DNA from: Morella rubra
Taxonomy: Eukaryota > Streptophyta > Magnoliopsida > Fagales > Myricaceae
Direction: 5' to 3'
Assembly (NCBI GenBank): GCA_003952965.2
Contig: CM025849.1
Location: forward strand, 1,054,373-1,118,372
DNA length: 64,000 nucleotides
Shown here: positions 42,267 through 55,145 of the stretch, piece by piece
Layout: each line of letters starts with the position of its first letter
How positions within the stretch are numbered: position 1 is the stretch's first letter
Notes under the pieces: generated by a model
What the model saw: the letters and a program-made list of their open reading frames with translations, nothing else
Database searches by the model: none
Told to the model about the DNA's origin: nothing
Position numbers and translations under genes: made by a program

Positions 42267-43591
42267 CACCCTCCTCCGGACCAACATTCCCAGGAGCAAA
42301 AATTTAGGAGAGAAAATAAAGCAGAGAAGAAATAGGGCTTACCATTAATAGTACAACAACTCAAAATCCCCAAAATTTTGGAGCTTCGACGAAGAGGAGG
42401 GGCTGAAGCTTTGGTGGCTGGGCTCAGAATGATGAAGCCATCGACAAGAAGGACTGAAAAGACAAGAGATGAATCGTGGCTGGGAGATAGAGAATTGGAG
42501 AATGGGAGAGCGCCAAAACTTGATGAGAGAGCGCCGAAACTTTTGGCGCATTCCTTAAATTTTCTTTGACAATTGAGCAGCACAAGGAAGAGAGTAACAG
42601 ATTTTAGAAATCTGTAATCTATAATCTGTAATTTGTAATTTGTAACAGTAATAATACAATAGTATTAAATTAAAATAGTGTAGTATAATGTCTTATTTAT
42701 TATGTACTAACATGCTATTTGCTATACATATACATGATATGTGCTATTTAAATAAATATCAATTAGATTTAGTCCATAACAACTATGAATTATAATTTAA
42801 AATATATCATATAACAATTTGAATTTTCACAACACTCTCTTTAATTTTATATTTTATTAAGTAGGTCTTTTAAAATAAATTTTTTTAAATACATGATAAA
42901 ATAAAATTATATATTAAAAAGAATATAATAATATATAAAATAATTATTTACATTAAGATAGCGTTAGTTGCCAAATCTTTCGGGCATCAAAATTTCGGAG
43001 CAAGCCGAACACAGTTTGAACGTCCCAAAATTTTGACCGTACCAAATTTAGGAAGTTTTTGTCCCTAAAACAACCCTCCACATTTCCAAATATACCCCTG
43101 AAAGACCTACAGCGTAAATATATCCCAAGGGCTGGAACCCAGAAAACACATGGCCCACCTCTGCTCTGACCGAACTGACGCTTTGACCGAATTTCAAAAG
43201 CAACGGCAGCAAAGTTTGACATATTCGAGGGAACGAACGAAAAAAAAAAAAAAAAAAATGTTGCAACCATGATATAAGTGGGCGGCTCCCGGAACAACGG
43301 AACACCCCTTCAACCCCGGAGTAATTAATCTGTTGAATGGGACTGAAAATATCACATAAAACGGGCATTCAAGATCATCCTTGCATGAACGAACAAATGA
43401 ATAATTCAGGGTGAGGCCCTTCCTGTTTTTTCCCGTCATCAACTGAAGTTAATGCCTGGTGGGGGATCCTTGCCCTGGCAATGAAGATGCTTGTCACTTC
43501 CAACGAGGAAGTTAAATTGACCCAGCTTCCCTTATCTTCCAGCATTATTCAAATGATTAAACAAATTGGCATGACTTCCCTTTTACATAAT
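42267..43591. other. 5' UTR candidate and AT-rich spacer
   Basis: Bases 42267-42580 could be the 5' UTR of the TMEM185-like exon; a donor-like TTAATG|GTAAGC (minus, about 42343) suggests a UTR intron. Bases 42600-42960 are very AT-rich. Bases 42960-43440 are of ordinary composition with an A-run near 43240 and no recognisable product. Bases 43470-43591 are the shortened 3' flank of SDR copy D. Confidence 0.4.
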
Positions 43592-46500
43592 TCAGAAAAT
43601 GAGGAAGCCCTTCTCCTTCAAGCTTTCAACAGTGTTCCCAAGACTCACTTCCAGAGGAATGAAGTTAATGCCCAAACTTCTGGCTCTGTCTTGGGATACC
43701 TTGTAGACTGGCAATGAAGGCTTGTCATCTTCAATCTGCAAAAATTTGAAATACATATAAGATCCTTATTTGATGTTGCGTTTTTTGTGTACGAATAAAT
43801 CCCAATTGTTTTTTGGGTGAAAAAAACAATTGGGATGTTTTGCATTCACAAGTAGTCTTCAAATGAAAGGAGGAAAAACAAAACGTGCTCATGCAGAGAT
43901 CCTCCCACTCAAATAAGAAAATTTCCTCCTTTCCTATTTCTGAGTTATCAGGGAAGGATCTCAAACCTCGCTTGGCTTTCATTCTCTCTCCTCATTAGGC
44001 ACAAGGTGTCAAGGACCTCACAGGTTCTGGACAGAATACTTGAAACCTCAACAGCAATATCGTAGAATTGTAGGTCTTTGTTTTCCCATATAGTTTTAAA
44101 ACTCTTACAGTTTTGAATGCACAACCACGTGAAAAAGCCTTGGTGACTAATGTAACAATATTAATAGCTCCTAAATCTAAGCCCCTGCATGATTTTCTTA
44201 CTATAAACTATAGAGGCAGTTTTATCTTTAAATTATTCCTTGTAACCGTGCCGCTACCAAGACCAACTTCCCAACTTACCTTTCCCTTGCCCTAGCAACT
44301 TAATCTAGTCAAATAAATGATTTAGAATTATTATTTATATGATATGAAAGAAAATGGTGGACGAATTGAATGTTTAAGAATGTTCGACGTAACATAACTA
44401 TCCCCAAAGAAACGACAATTGATACCATAACATATTACATAACCTGGCATACTCAATAGTAATACGTACATAATGAATTTACTTGCCACTGACCATGAAC
44501 CACCAAAGGACTCTTACGTAATGAACTTACTTTTCAGGAAGATGCAAACTTGGGCAAATTTTCTGCAGTATCTTGAAAGCCTCAGAATAGTGTACAACTC
44601 TTCCAACTACACAATATCTGCCACTAGCAGTAGGAGTCTCAAATGCCAGGATATGTGCATCGACAACATCTCTAATATCGACAAATACATAAATTCCTTC
44701 TGCGAAAAGAAAAGGGAACTGAGAAATCCTAAAGAAAATAACTGCTGATCATAATAGAGGATCTGGAAAACACAGAAAACAATTACCATCACCAAAGAAA
44801 CAAAGAGATACTCCAATACTGGATCCATGGTTGTAGTGTCCATTAAAGAGTTCTAGCACATACAATTTAGTGGAACAGGTCATATTCACTAATTATCAGG
44901 ATCCACTGAACCAGTTCTAACCTTTTCTTATGCCGCCTCAATTAGTAAGACATTTGAAGCAGAAAACTCGGGAAGAATATGATTACTTTTTGTATCTTTA
45001 AATCTCTCATACCAGTTGCACACTATTTTTCTTCCTAAAGTTTATATTTATAATTCTGTACGAATTAACGAAATCCACATAATGCTCTTTAATGGCAAAA
45101 GGATACCTTTCACGAGCTTCAGAAAGGCTTCAATACTGAAAGTTGGAGCTGGCTGTATAAGTGGGCCAATGCAAAAGCCTGGACATATTGTTACCAAGTC
45201 AATGCCATGGTCTTCAGAGAATTTCCAAGCAGACTCCTCAGCTAAGGTTTTTGAGAGTGCATACCAATTCTGAATGGAAAAGAAAAGACCCCAAAACCAT
45301 GAAATGTGTACTCTTTTCTTGGTTGAAGGAATTAAATGACCTAAATACAAAATCATCAACATGTGTCTGATTTCATTAAGATAAGAATATAAGCTCTAAT
45401 CCAACCCTGATGTATTTTCCAGAGAATCATGAAACTGGAATTAATAGTCTTGTCCAATGAATTACAAGTCGCCACTAGGTTAAAAATCACAAGAAAAAAG
45501 AAGAAGCAAAAAGAGCTTAAAATTTGATATGGACACCACAAGATTAAAAATCACAAAGACAAACCACAAATTTGTTTCCTGAGCTAATATACATTTATTT
45601 ACTCACGCACAAGCAAATTCTTAACATAGACACAAAGACATAAACCACAAATATAAATTTCGAGAGATTATATTCTACCGTTGCTTGGAAAATCCGGATC
45701 TTGATTTCAACTGAATATAAAGTGTAAATAAAGAAAAACTTGATAAAGTGATGTGTGAGAAACTAAAGAATGTGTCCTATACTCACCTTCAGCTCTTCAC
45801 ATCTAACTGTATCTGAAAACCAAGTCTCATCAAGAACCACCTCAGGGGACAGAGGTTTCCTGTGGCACATAACTGAAGATATTGAAGCTGTTATAACCAC
45901 TCTCTTGACAGAAGGAGCTTTTGCACATGACCTAAGAACGTTAAGAGTTCCCTTCACTGCTGGATCAATTAGTTCTGACTGAACCATAAGACAAAATGCA
46001 GAACTAGCACCATAAGAATAAATTTATAAATGCAAACTTTGAAAAGGATATTAATGCTCGCAGAAATAGAATACATGCTTTTTTAGCAATTTTTTTGTGT
46101 ACTAATCTTGTTCTTGCATCACATGGTAACTTCTCTGATGTCTTATGTACAATTTCTGCGTAGACATTCAAGCATTTACTTTCGTAACTTTCAACCTAGA
46201 AGCATTACATGCAACAATTGTTTGTTCTGGCTATGTTGAACAACTGCAGATTACAATGTGGTAAGAATAAAACATCCTCTTCCTTTAAGCTGCAATGAAA
46301 ATTATAAAATATTTAGACCTTTTAAAAGCCATAACATATGCATGTTTCCTAGGAGTATATGTTTCCTCCGTGACATGGTTGCAGTTCGTTGCCAATGTTA
46401 ATGATTCTCCTTTTACAACTTCCTACGTTAGCCCGGTATTGAAAAGCTTTTCTCGTTGATTCCCACTTACAGGATTAAGGCGTCATAAGTCTCTTCATAG

Positions 46501-48157
46501 TCAAGTGTAAATTCTTAATTTTTGCTAATTTATTGCTTCGATACTATGGCCTAGGATTGATTCTTTTGGCCAAGGCACAATCGCAATGCAAGAATCACAG
46601 GTCGCTGAAGCACGGGAGCTGGCATATGGTGCTTTTTAAGTGCTATACCTAGTCTTGTGGATGCTGGACACCCCCTTCAACAATTCAAAAGCAAGCCTTC
46701 AATAATTCCAGCTTGTTGCTTATAGTATGCATTAGCAGTAAACAAAATATCATGGACGAACCTGTGGGTTACTGGTTACGAAAAAAACAGGGGATGCTGT
46801 ATGAAAAACACCTTGGCATCCTTCAACAATGGGATCAAAGCAACCTTCTTCCAGCAAATCTGCTTTGAATAACTGAAGTCTTTCCTTAGCTCCATCAAGT
46901 GCAAGTAAATGCTCTGTTTTCTTTGGATCATCAGTGGAATATATATGCAAAAAATTCCATCTATAATGCTAACTGCTAAGTTAGTTATATCAAGCACAGC
47001 ACCAAAAATACATGGGAATTAAAGAAACAAATAAAAGAGGAGCAACTACCCACTTCAAATCCAGTACAAGGGTGAGCAATTACCAGGTACATCAACGGTT
47101 ACATAATGTATAAGATGGAACTATGCTAAGATGACAGAACTGTCAATCTTAAGATGACAGGTCAAAGATTCACCAGATAAATTTTGTAAGAGATAACATG
47201 TTTACGCCCCCTACTGCGCTTATTTGTGTCACAAATTCACTTCGAATAACATGATAAGCAACTTACAGGATAAAAAGGGATATCGTAAAAACTGGATGAA
47301 GGAATGACAAGCCTCCTAGGGTACCATTTTCCATGGTTAATATACGCAGACAATTTGTTACTAGAAGGAAAGAGGGTTGGTGCTTTAACGATAATTTGTA
47401 GGAAAGTGCATATTGAATAGGTTTTTACTTTTTTTGTTTTCAATTTGTAGGGGGTCCGTTTATAGCCTCACCCACCCATCCTTTCCTACTTAAATTCAAT
47501 TAGTAGAATAAACGAAAACTCATAGTGCTAAAAGACACAGGTGAGTTTTTACATTTTGTTGTTACTAAGCAAGATCAAAATTACGAAATAGACTTATAGC
47601 CTCGTTTTCTCCTCTTTCTTTCCCCAACCTCGTTCACCACATTCACTCTCTAATAACAGGGGTCTGGTGCTTTTAACAGTTTGGTTGTGTTCCTTGCACA
47701 CCCCTAGCAACAAACGGTGTTTATATTTTCCACGTTTTTTCCTGCTAGACAGGGTTTACTTGTCAAAACCATATGAATACAAAGCTCCTCTCAAAAGCCA
47801 AGAACCTTAATGGTAAAAGAAATGACAAGAAAACGTCTTAAATTGAAACTAAAAAGTAGCTGAAGCATGACTTATCAAACCCGGATTCAAATTACGCTAA
47901 GACATGGTCACGAACTGTGGCTTTAACATTCCAAGAGAAAAAAGAAAAAAAGGTGACACAAATAGAGGAGGGGAGAGTGGAGAAAGCTGACTTGGGTCAC
48001 GAACTGTGGCTTTGACAGTATACCCACGTCGGAGCAGGAGGTTCACCAGCCATGATGCTACGTAACCTGAACCTCCAGTCACGCACACCACCTTCTGTGT
48101 TCCACTCATCCTGTCATTCTCTCCAGTCCCGCACACCACCTTCTCTGCTCCACTCAT
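43592..48157 (-). pseudogene. Phenylacetaldehyde reductase/CAD-like SDR, copy D
   Basis: Exons: 47992-48157, 46762-46931, 45787-45978, 45107-45269, 44531-44697 (truncated) and 43592-43735. Three lesions are seen. The exon 2 acceptor is TG instead of AG (46932-46934). Exon 6 has the same 1-nt deletion as copy A (144 nt). A deletion of about 470 bp relative to copy A joins the middle of exon 5 (...aaattcc, 44697) to intron 4 sequence (ttctgcgaaaag), removing the exon 5 acceptor and the TEIFPDG start. Exons 3 and 4 are open, with ITASISSV and NWYALSK intact. Sequence is closest to copy A. The outer ATG at 48157 adds 16 codons that repeat the leader ([12 protein letters not shown].. before [13 protein letters not shown]). 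Confidence 0.85.
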
Positions 48158-48484
48158 CCTAATAGGCTCAGATTGTGTTTAGAACCAAACAATTTGAACG
48201 AAGATGATATTATTCGAACGAGTATAAGTAATTTTATGGGTTAAATACTCCGTACGTATCTCTGGTTAAAACATTTTCTAGAAAGGTCCTTGCTCGACTT
48301 TCTCCTGCCGCGGTGAATGCGGTTAACAACTTTTTCGAATACAACCGTTGTTAATGAGGCCCGCCAACTTTTTTTTTTCCGACTTCGCAAGCAGAACCCA
48401 GTCATAGCTAATGGGCATGCGGCTACGTGGAACCGCATTAACTGTGTATCGTGAAAATTAGCGCATTAACTGTGGAACCGCATT
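48158..48484. promoter_or_regulatory. 5' flank of SDR copy D
   Basis: Matches the copy A flank without the 385-bp insertion and without the LINE (gaggcccgccaacttttttttttccgac is continuous here), so it preserves both empty sites. The right end has three imperfect copies of accgcattaactg (48428-48496). Confidence 0.55.
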
Positions 48485-48772
48485 AACTGGGTAATGCAAG
48501 CTGACAGCAGTGCTGATTGAATCATTGAGGGAGAGGTGGAAACAATGAAGACCTTGATTTGCCAGCATCCTAGTTGGAAGTTGATATGGACACCTCGCAC
48601 TGGAAATGAACTAGCTCATCGAATAGCCCGGTGGGGGCAGCAGAGTGATCAACAAGAAGGAGATATTTGTATTGATGATGTGCCGAATCATGTAACGCTT
48701 TTGTGACGATCCTGCCTTTAATGGCAGTGTTTGTTAATAAAGATTTCATATTAAATATTAAAAAAAAAAAAG
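48485..48772 (+). mobile_element. 5'-truncated LINE tail with poly(A)
   Basis: Plus-strand fragment: a frame ending at 48706 (ATG 48545) reads TLICQHPSWKLIWTPRTGNE then LAHRIARWGQQ and DVPNHVTLL, the C-terminal end of the RNase H-type domain of plant LINEs. It is followed by a short 3' UTR (gttaataaagatttc) and an A-run at 48760-48771. An in-frame TGA lies upstream (about 48518). It is distinct from the LINE at 14328. Confidence 0.75.
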
Positions 48773-48842
48773 AAGGTGTACCGTGAACGCAGGACCGTTG
48801 TAGGTCAAAGTGAACCTTTATGAAAAAAGGTTGAACCATAGA

Positions 48843-49880
48843 AGCCTAATTTTATTGCCATTATTATTTTTGAATCCCAATTTAATTCCCATGAGTTGTG
48901 TAAACTTAAGTAAAATTTAGCCCAATCTGAAGACTCAAGGTTCATCTTCAGCAGTTTCAAGTACTTACCGGGTAAAACTTCTTAATTAATTATATATAAT
49001 TTGTTTTTAAGAAATATATACCGTTGTAAAATCTGAAGAAATGCAGTTTCGGATGATGTGGATAAAAGTTATCCTCCACAAATTGGCATTATTCACTAGA
49101 TCTCCAGATGTGATTTTATTTCGCTATAGGAAGACAATGAGAGGTGCCTTTCTTTTGCCTAGATTCCAATCACACCTTCGAAGGAGCCCAAGTTGAGTCC
49201 TCCACATATTACTTACTGTATAGAATCAGCCCATAACGAGTCCTCAAAGCAGATTTTTTCAAGCTAATTCATATGCAAAGATCTCTGAGTTTCAGTCAGA
49301 CAATGAAAATTTAAATGAATAACTAAAAGAGAAAAAAGAGAGAGACAAAAAATTGAAATAAAATCTCTAAGAAGAAAATAAATAAATAAAATAGAGTGAG
49401 TTTATTGATTTGATTGGTATTATATTTCTGATATTCACAGAATATATATATATATATATATAAAAGATGAATATACTTATTGATATATATTTCACTGTAA
49501 AATGAAGCATAAGAGACGTCCGTCAAAGCTGAAAGGAAGAAGAACAGCAGGTGTCTCAAGTGATCCAATCAAAGTTCAGAGAATGCCATGGACAAAGAGC
49601 TTTCAAGGATGGTCAACCATTGGCGGAGTACATGCATGCCTATTAAAAAAAACAGAGAGTTTTTGCGAGACACATCTAACCCATTGAAGTTATGAAAGAG
49701 CCTGACCAAAGGGAGATGAGCAATTAGGGAAGAACAAGTTGGATAGACAGTTTCCCTTATTAAAGAAACTTCCAACATTAGCAAAACATAGAGCAAATAA
49801 AGTGCAAATGATGGGAAGGACGACCATAAACAAATTGTACAACTCATTTCCATGACTTCCCGTTTAACAAACCGCATAAT
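48843..49880. repeat. SDR-array 3' flank (copy E)
   Basis: Third full copy of the conserved downstream flank, uninterrupted through ...aaattgtacaactcatttccatgacttcc into exon 6. It shows the pre-insertion state of the Copia-1 target. An (AT)n run lies near 49443. Confidence 0.7.
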
Positions 49881-52800
49881 TCAGAAAATGAGGAAGCCCT
49901 TCTCCTTCAAGCTTTCAACAGTGTCCCTAAGACTCACTTCCAGAGGAATGAAGTTAATGCCCAAACTTCTGGCTCTGTCTTGGGATACCTTGTAGACTGG
50001 CAATGAAGGCTTGTCATCTTCAAATCTGCAAAAATTTGAAATACATATAAGATCCTTATTTGATATTGCGTTTTTGGTGTACGAATACATCCCAATTGTT
50101 TTTTGGGTTAAAAAAACAATTGGGATGTTTTGCATTCACAAGTAGTCTTCAAATGAAAGGAGGAAAAACAAAACGTGCTCATGCAGAGATCCTCCCACTC
50201 AAATAAGAAAATTTCCTCCTTTACTATTTCTGAGTTATCAGGGAAGGATCTCAAACCTCGCTTGGCTTTCATTCTCTCTCCTCATTAGGCACAAGGACCT
50301 CACAGGTTCTGGACAAAATAGTTGAAACCTCAACTGCAATATCGTAGAATTGTAGGTCTTTGTTTTCCCATACAGTTTGAAACTCTTACAGTTTTGAATG
50401 CACAACCACGTGAGAGAGCCTTCATGACTAACATAACAATATTGCTAGCTACTAAATGTAAGCCCCTGCATGATTTTCTTACTATAAACTATAGAGGCAG
50501 TTTTATCTTTCAATTATTCCTTGTAACTGTGCCGCTCCAAGACCAAATTCCCAGATTACCTTGCCCTTGTCCTAGCAACTTAGGTGGTGTTTAAGTGCCA
50601 AAATTTTGGGTCTGATTAAAAAATTATAAAATAATCTATCTCTCTCCATCAAATTATTCTTTTTTATTATAATATTAATTCAAATCTTATCTCTCTTCAC
50701 TTTTTCACAAACTCCCATAACCCAAAATTTCAACCATCCCAAAATTTTTAAAATCAAACACTACCTTAACCTAGTCAAATAAATGATTTAGAATTATTAT
50801 TTATATGATACGAAAGAAAACGATGGGAGGAATTGAATGTTTAAGAATGTTTGACGTAACATAACTATCCCTGAAGAAACGACAATTGATACCAAAACAT
50901 ACATAACCTGGCATACTCAATAGTAATATGTACATAATGAATTTAGTTGCCACTGACTATGAACCAATAAAGGACTCTCAAGTAATGAACTTACTTTTCA
51001 GGAAGATGCAAACTTGGGCAAATTTTCTGCAGTATCTTGAAAGCCTCAGAATAGTGTACAACTCTTCCAACTACACAATATCTGCCACTAGCAGCAGGAG
51101 TCTCAAATGCCTGGATATGTACGTCGACAACATTTCTAATATCGACAAATCTATAAATTCCATCAGGAAATGTTTGAGTTCCTGCACACAGAGAGAGAGA
51201 GAGTCAGCAGTAGAAGGATATGAAGCAGAAGGGAAAAAGTTCACTAATAGCGTCACAAGTACTATATGAAAGGCAGTGACTGGAATGAGAATAAATTTCT
51301 ACAGCAACTACACTTGAACATGGAATTTCATTTTGATCACTCTGACCATTTGACCAACGGAATATGCCTTGAAAGCATTTTCAAGATGGTTCACCTTATA
51401 TGGCAGGTATACCCTGCTTTCAGCAGAAGCTAATTACTGTTGTTACCTTGTACAAGATGAATATCTGGCACAAAGAATATCTTTGGGCAGTGAATGATGG
51501 GATGGGACATTTGTTGTCCGTGGAATACAGGTTGATCCTCAGCCTTTATGTTTCATGTGGAATTAGAGGGGTTTGCACTTTGCAGATTAAGACCAGGAAC
51601 TTTCACATTCAAAGTTTTCAGGAAAACAATGCAGTAAAACCTTTTGTGAAAAGAGAAGGGAACTGAGAAATCCTAAAGAAAATAACTGCATAATAGAAGA
51701 TCTGGAAAACACAGAAAACAATTACCCATCACCAAAGAAACAAAGAGATACTCCACCATTGGATCCATGCTGGTAGTGTCCAGTAAAGAGTTCTAGCACA
51801 TACAATTTAGTGGAACAGGTCATGTTCACTAATTGTCAGAATCCACTGAACCAGTTCTAACCTTTTTTTATGTCACCTCAATTAGTAAGACACTTGAAGC
51901 AGAAAAATTGAGAAGAATATGATTACTTTTTGTATCTTTAAATCTCTCATACCAGTTGCACGCTATTTTTCTTCCTAAAGTTGATATTTATAATTCTGTA
52001 CGAATAAACGAATTCCACAAAATGCTGTTTAGTTGCAAAAGGATACCTTTCACGAGGTTTAGAAAGCCTTCAATACTGGAAGTTGGAGCTGGCTGTAAAA
52101 GTGGGCCAATGACGAAGCCTGGACATATTGCCACCAAGTCAATGCCATGGTCTTCAGAGAATTTCCAAGCAGACTCCTCAGCTAAGGTTTTTGAGATTGC
52201 ATACCAATTCTGAAAGAAAAGAAAGGACCCCAAAACCTTGAAATGGGTGCTCTTTTTTGGTTGAAGGAATTAAATGACCTAAATACAAAATCGTCAACAT
52301 GAGTCTGATTTCATTATGATAAGAATAGAAGCTCTGATCCACCCCTGATGTATTTTCCAGAGAATCATGAAACTGGAATTAATAATCTTGTCCAACAAAA
52401 TAAAGTCAACACTAGGTTAAAAATCATAAGAAAAAAAAGTAAAAAGAGCTTAAAATTTGATATGGATATATAACTGAGAAAGCAAGGTAACAGCAGAGAC
52501 CACCTTGACTGGAGAAAAAACCTGACATACATTGTGCTGCTCTTCTCCAATGTTTCCCGAGCTAATATACATTTATTTAATCACAAACAAGCAAATTCTT
52601 AACATAGACACAAAAACATAAACCACAAATATAAATTTCAAGAGATTAAATATTCTACCGTTGATTGGAAAATCCGGATCTTGATTTCAACTGAATATAA
52701 GAGTGTAAATAAAGAAAAACTTGATAAAGTGATGTGAGAAACTACAGAATGTCTCGTATATGCACCTTCAGCTCTTCACATCTAACTGTATCAGAAAACC

Positions 52801-53919
52801 ACGTCTCATCAATAACCACATCAGGGGTCAGAGGTTTCCCGTTGAACATAACTGAAGCCACAGAAGCTGTTATAACCACTCTCTTGATAGAAGGAACTTT
52901 TGCACATGACCTAAGAACGTTAAGAGTTCCCTTCACTGCTGGATCAATTAGTTCTGACTGAAACATAAGACAAAATGCAGAACTAGCACCATAAGAATAA
53001 ATTTATGAATGCATGCTGTGAAAAGGATAATAATGCTCGCAGAAATAGAATACATGTTTTTTCAGCTATTTTATAGTGTACTAATCTTGTTCTTGCATCA
53101 CATGGTAACTTCACTGATATCTTATGTGCAATTTCTGCGTAGACATTCAAGCATTTACTTTCATAACTTTCAACCTAGAAGCATTACATGCAACAATTGT
53201 TGGTTCCGGCAATGTTGAACAACTGCAGATTACAATGTGGTAAGAATAAAACATCCTCTTCCTTTAAGCTGCATTAAAATAATAAAATAATTAGATCTTT
53301 TAAAAGCCTTAACATATATATGTTTCCTAGGAGTATATATTTCCTCCAGGACATGGATGCAGTTCATTGCCAATGTTAATGATTCTCCTTTTACAACTTC
53401 CTAGGTTAGCCTGTATTGAAAAGCTTTTCTCTTTGATTTGCCACTTACTGGATTAAGGAGTCATAATTCTCTTCATAGTCAAGTGTAAATTCTTGATTTT
53501 TTCTATCCAATTTTATCCCATTTATTGCTTCAATACTATGGCCTGGGATTCATTTTTTTGGCCAAGACACAATCTCAAAGCAAGAATCACAGGTCGCTGA
53601 AGCAAGGGAGCTGGCATATGGTGCTTTTAAGGTTTTTTTTTAAATAATTAAAAAAAAAAGCAATAATTCAGCATATTAGAGGCAAAAAGCAGGAATGTCT
53701 TGTTGCTTATACCTTGCATTAGACAGTAAGCATAATATCATGGACGAACCTGTGGGTTACTGGCCGCCAAAAAAACAGGGGATGCTGTATGAAAAACACC
53801 TTGGCATCCTTCAACAACGAGATCAAAGCATCCTTCTTCCAGCAAATCTGCTTTGAATAACTGAAGTCTTTCCTTCGCTCCATCAAGTGCAAGTAAATGC
53901 TCTGTTTTCTTTGGATCAT
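49881..53919 (-). pseudogene. Phenylacetaldehyde reductase/CAD-like SDR, copy E, exon 1 missing
   Basis: Exons 2-6 are all open with canonical splice sites: 53750-53919, 52766-52957, 52047-52209, 50995-51181 and 49881-50025. This copy is the most diverged in sequence: [24 protein letters not shown] with [57 protein letters not shown]. Catalytic Ser, Tyr and Lys are kept. Intron 1 sequence runs to about 54163 and then breaks into unrelated DNA and the second block copy. No exon 1 is found up to the window end, so there is no start codon or NADPH-binding loop. Clean exons suggest the loss of exon 1 is recent. Confidence 0.82.
50583..50765. mobile_element. PIF/Harbinger (Tourist-like) MITE in intron 5 of copy E
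   Basis: 183 bp. Ends are GGTGGTGTTTAAGTGCCAAA and, reversed, GGTAGTGTTTGATTTTAAAA, both continuing into an AAATTTTGGG motif. It is flanked by the trinucleotide TTA on both sides (50580-50582, 50766-50768). Copies B (25908) and D (near 44301) have the unoccupied site gcaacTTAatctagtcaaat. No coding capacity. Confidence 0.92.
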
Positions 53920-54165
53920 CTGTGGAATATATATGCAAAAAATTCCATCTATAATGCTAACTGCTAAGTTAGTAATATCAAGCACAGCACCAAAAATACA
54001 TGGGAATTAAAGAAACAAATAAAAGAGGAGCAACTACCCACTTCAAATCCAGTACAAGGGTGAGCAATTACCAGGTACATCAACGGTTACATAATGATTA
54101 AATGACAAAACAAATTCACTTCGAATAACATGATAAGCAACTTACAGGATAAAAAGGGATATCAC

Positions 54166-54297
54166 AATCGCTAATACACAATCGAGATTGTTTATATTTT
54201 ATAATAATAATTCATATACGCCAAGCTATGAGAAACGTTTGAAGACGCTCCACTATCAAAGCAATTGGGCCAACCACATGGGAGAAACATGGATCTT
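54166..54297. other. Junction sequence between copy E and block copy 2
   Basis: About 130 bp with no match elsewhere in the window. It contains a short repeat (acacaatcg twice) and AT-rich sequence. On the minus strand it reads FDSGASSNVSHSLAYM, which contains a protease-like DSGAS but is too short to assign. Confidence 0.4.
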
Positions 54298-55145
54298 GAA
54301 ATAATGGGTTCAATCACCCAGGGGCAATCTGCCAAATCTCTGCCAACGGCGTCCACAACAACTGAAGAATCCCCTTCAAAGAGAACATCAGACCAAAGTG
54401 CAAGACAAGCCACCTGAACTCCTGAACACCCAACAACATCGCCTCTGCTTCACCCACCAGAGGATCAACAGTAGAAAGCTTCTTGGTTTCTGTATGAATG
54501 ATGGTACCCACAAAGTCACAGCAAACACAGGCAGCCATAGCAAAGGAAGGTCTAATCGCCACATCAACATTGATCTTAATACTCCCTCACGGTGGAGGAA
54601 GCCAGCCAATAGCTCGATACTGGGAATTAGCTCTCCAAGCAACCACATGTTGCTGAGTAATGCGTCTGAGCTTATCCAACAAAGCAGGGATCTCAGAAGG
54701 GGGCTTGCCATGAACAATACGGTTGCGTTCAAACCAAACAACATCCAACGCATTAGCTGCATAAAGTTGGAAATGGTGCCTCTCTTCCACAGGAATATCA
54801 ATAAGAGCAGGATCAATAATAACAGAGATCCAATGGACAATAGGATGAGGAACAAAACGATCAATCATTAATGGCCATGGAGCTTCTCGCCAAAGAACGT
54901 AGCTCACCTTACATTCAAGAAATAGATGCTTCATAGATTCCAGATGAGTGGCACATAAAGGGCAGACACTAGTCTCCAAAACAACTTGGTGGAGGGCTAG
55001 ATCCACTTTCCAGGCCAACTAAAGTTTTCTATTGGGCCACAATAGTCTTCCATAACAATAATTTCAAGCGGGAATGAAGTTTGAGTTTCCATAGCAATTT
55101 CCACTTGTGCATGGGCAGTGGACTCCGGGCTTCAACAAAGGGAGG
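54298..55145 (-). pseudogene. LINE zf-RVT/RNase H fragment, block copy 2
   Basis: Same CPLC...HLFLEC zinc-binding region, WFERNRIVHGKPPSEI and TGA after WLPPP as at 14.6-15.3 kb. The RNase H C-terminus and poly(A) are lost at the block border. At 55006-55045 only a scrap of the nested element (ccaggccaactaaagtttt) remains, and part of the zf-RVT is lost with it. Confidence 0.78.

Noticed and set aside
42953..43442. Overlapping minus-strand frames up to 114 codons
   Set aside because: No motif, no start context and phenylalanine runs from a poly(A) tract; not supported as a gene.
48428..48496. Possible small tandem array with regulatory role
   Set aside because: Only three imperfect copies beside a LINE. 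There is no support for function; kept only as a low-interest finding.
54190..54297. DSGAS motif as a Copia protease fragment
   Set aside because: Five matching residues in a 130-bp junction with no flanking gag or integrase similarity.
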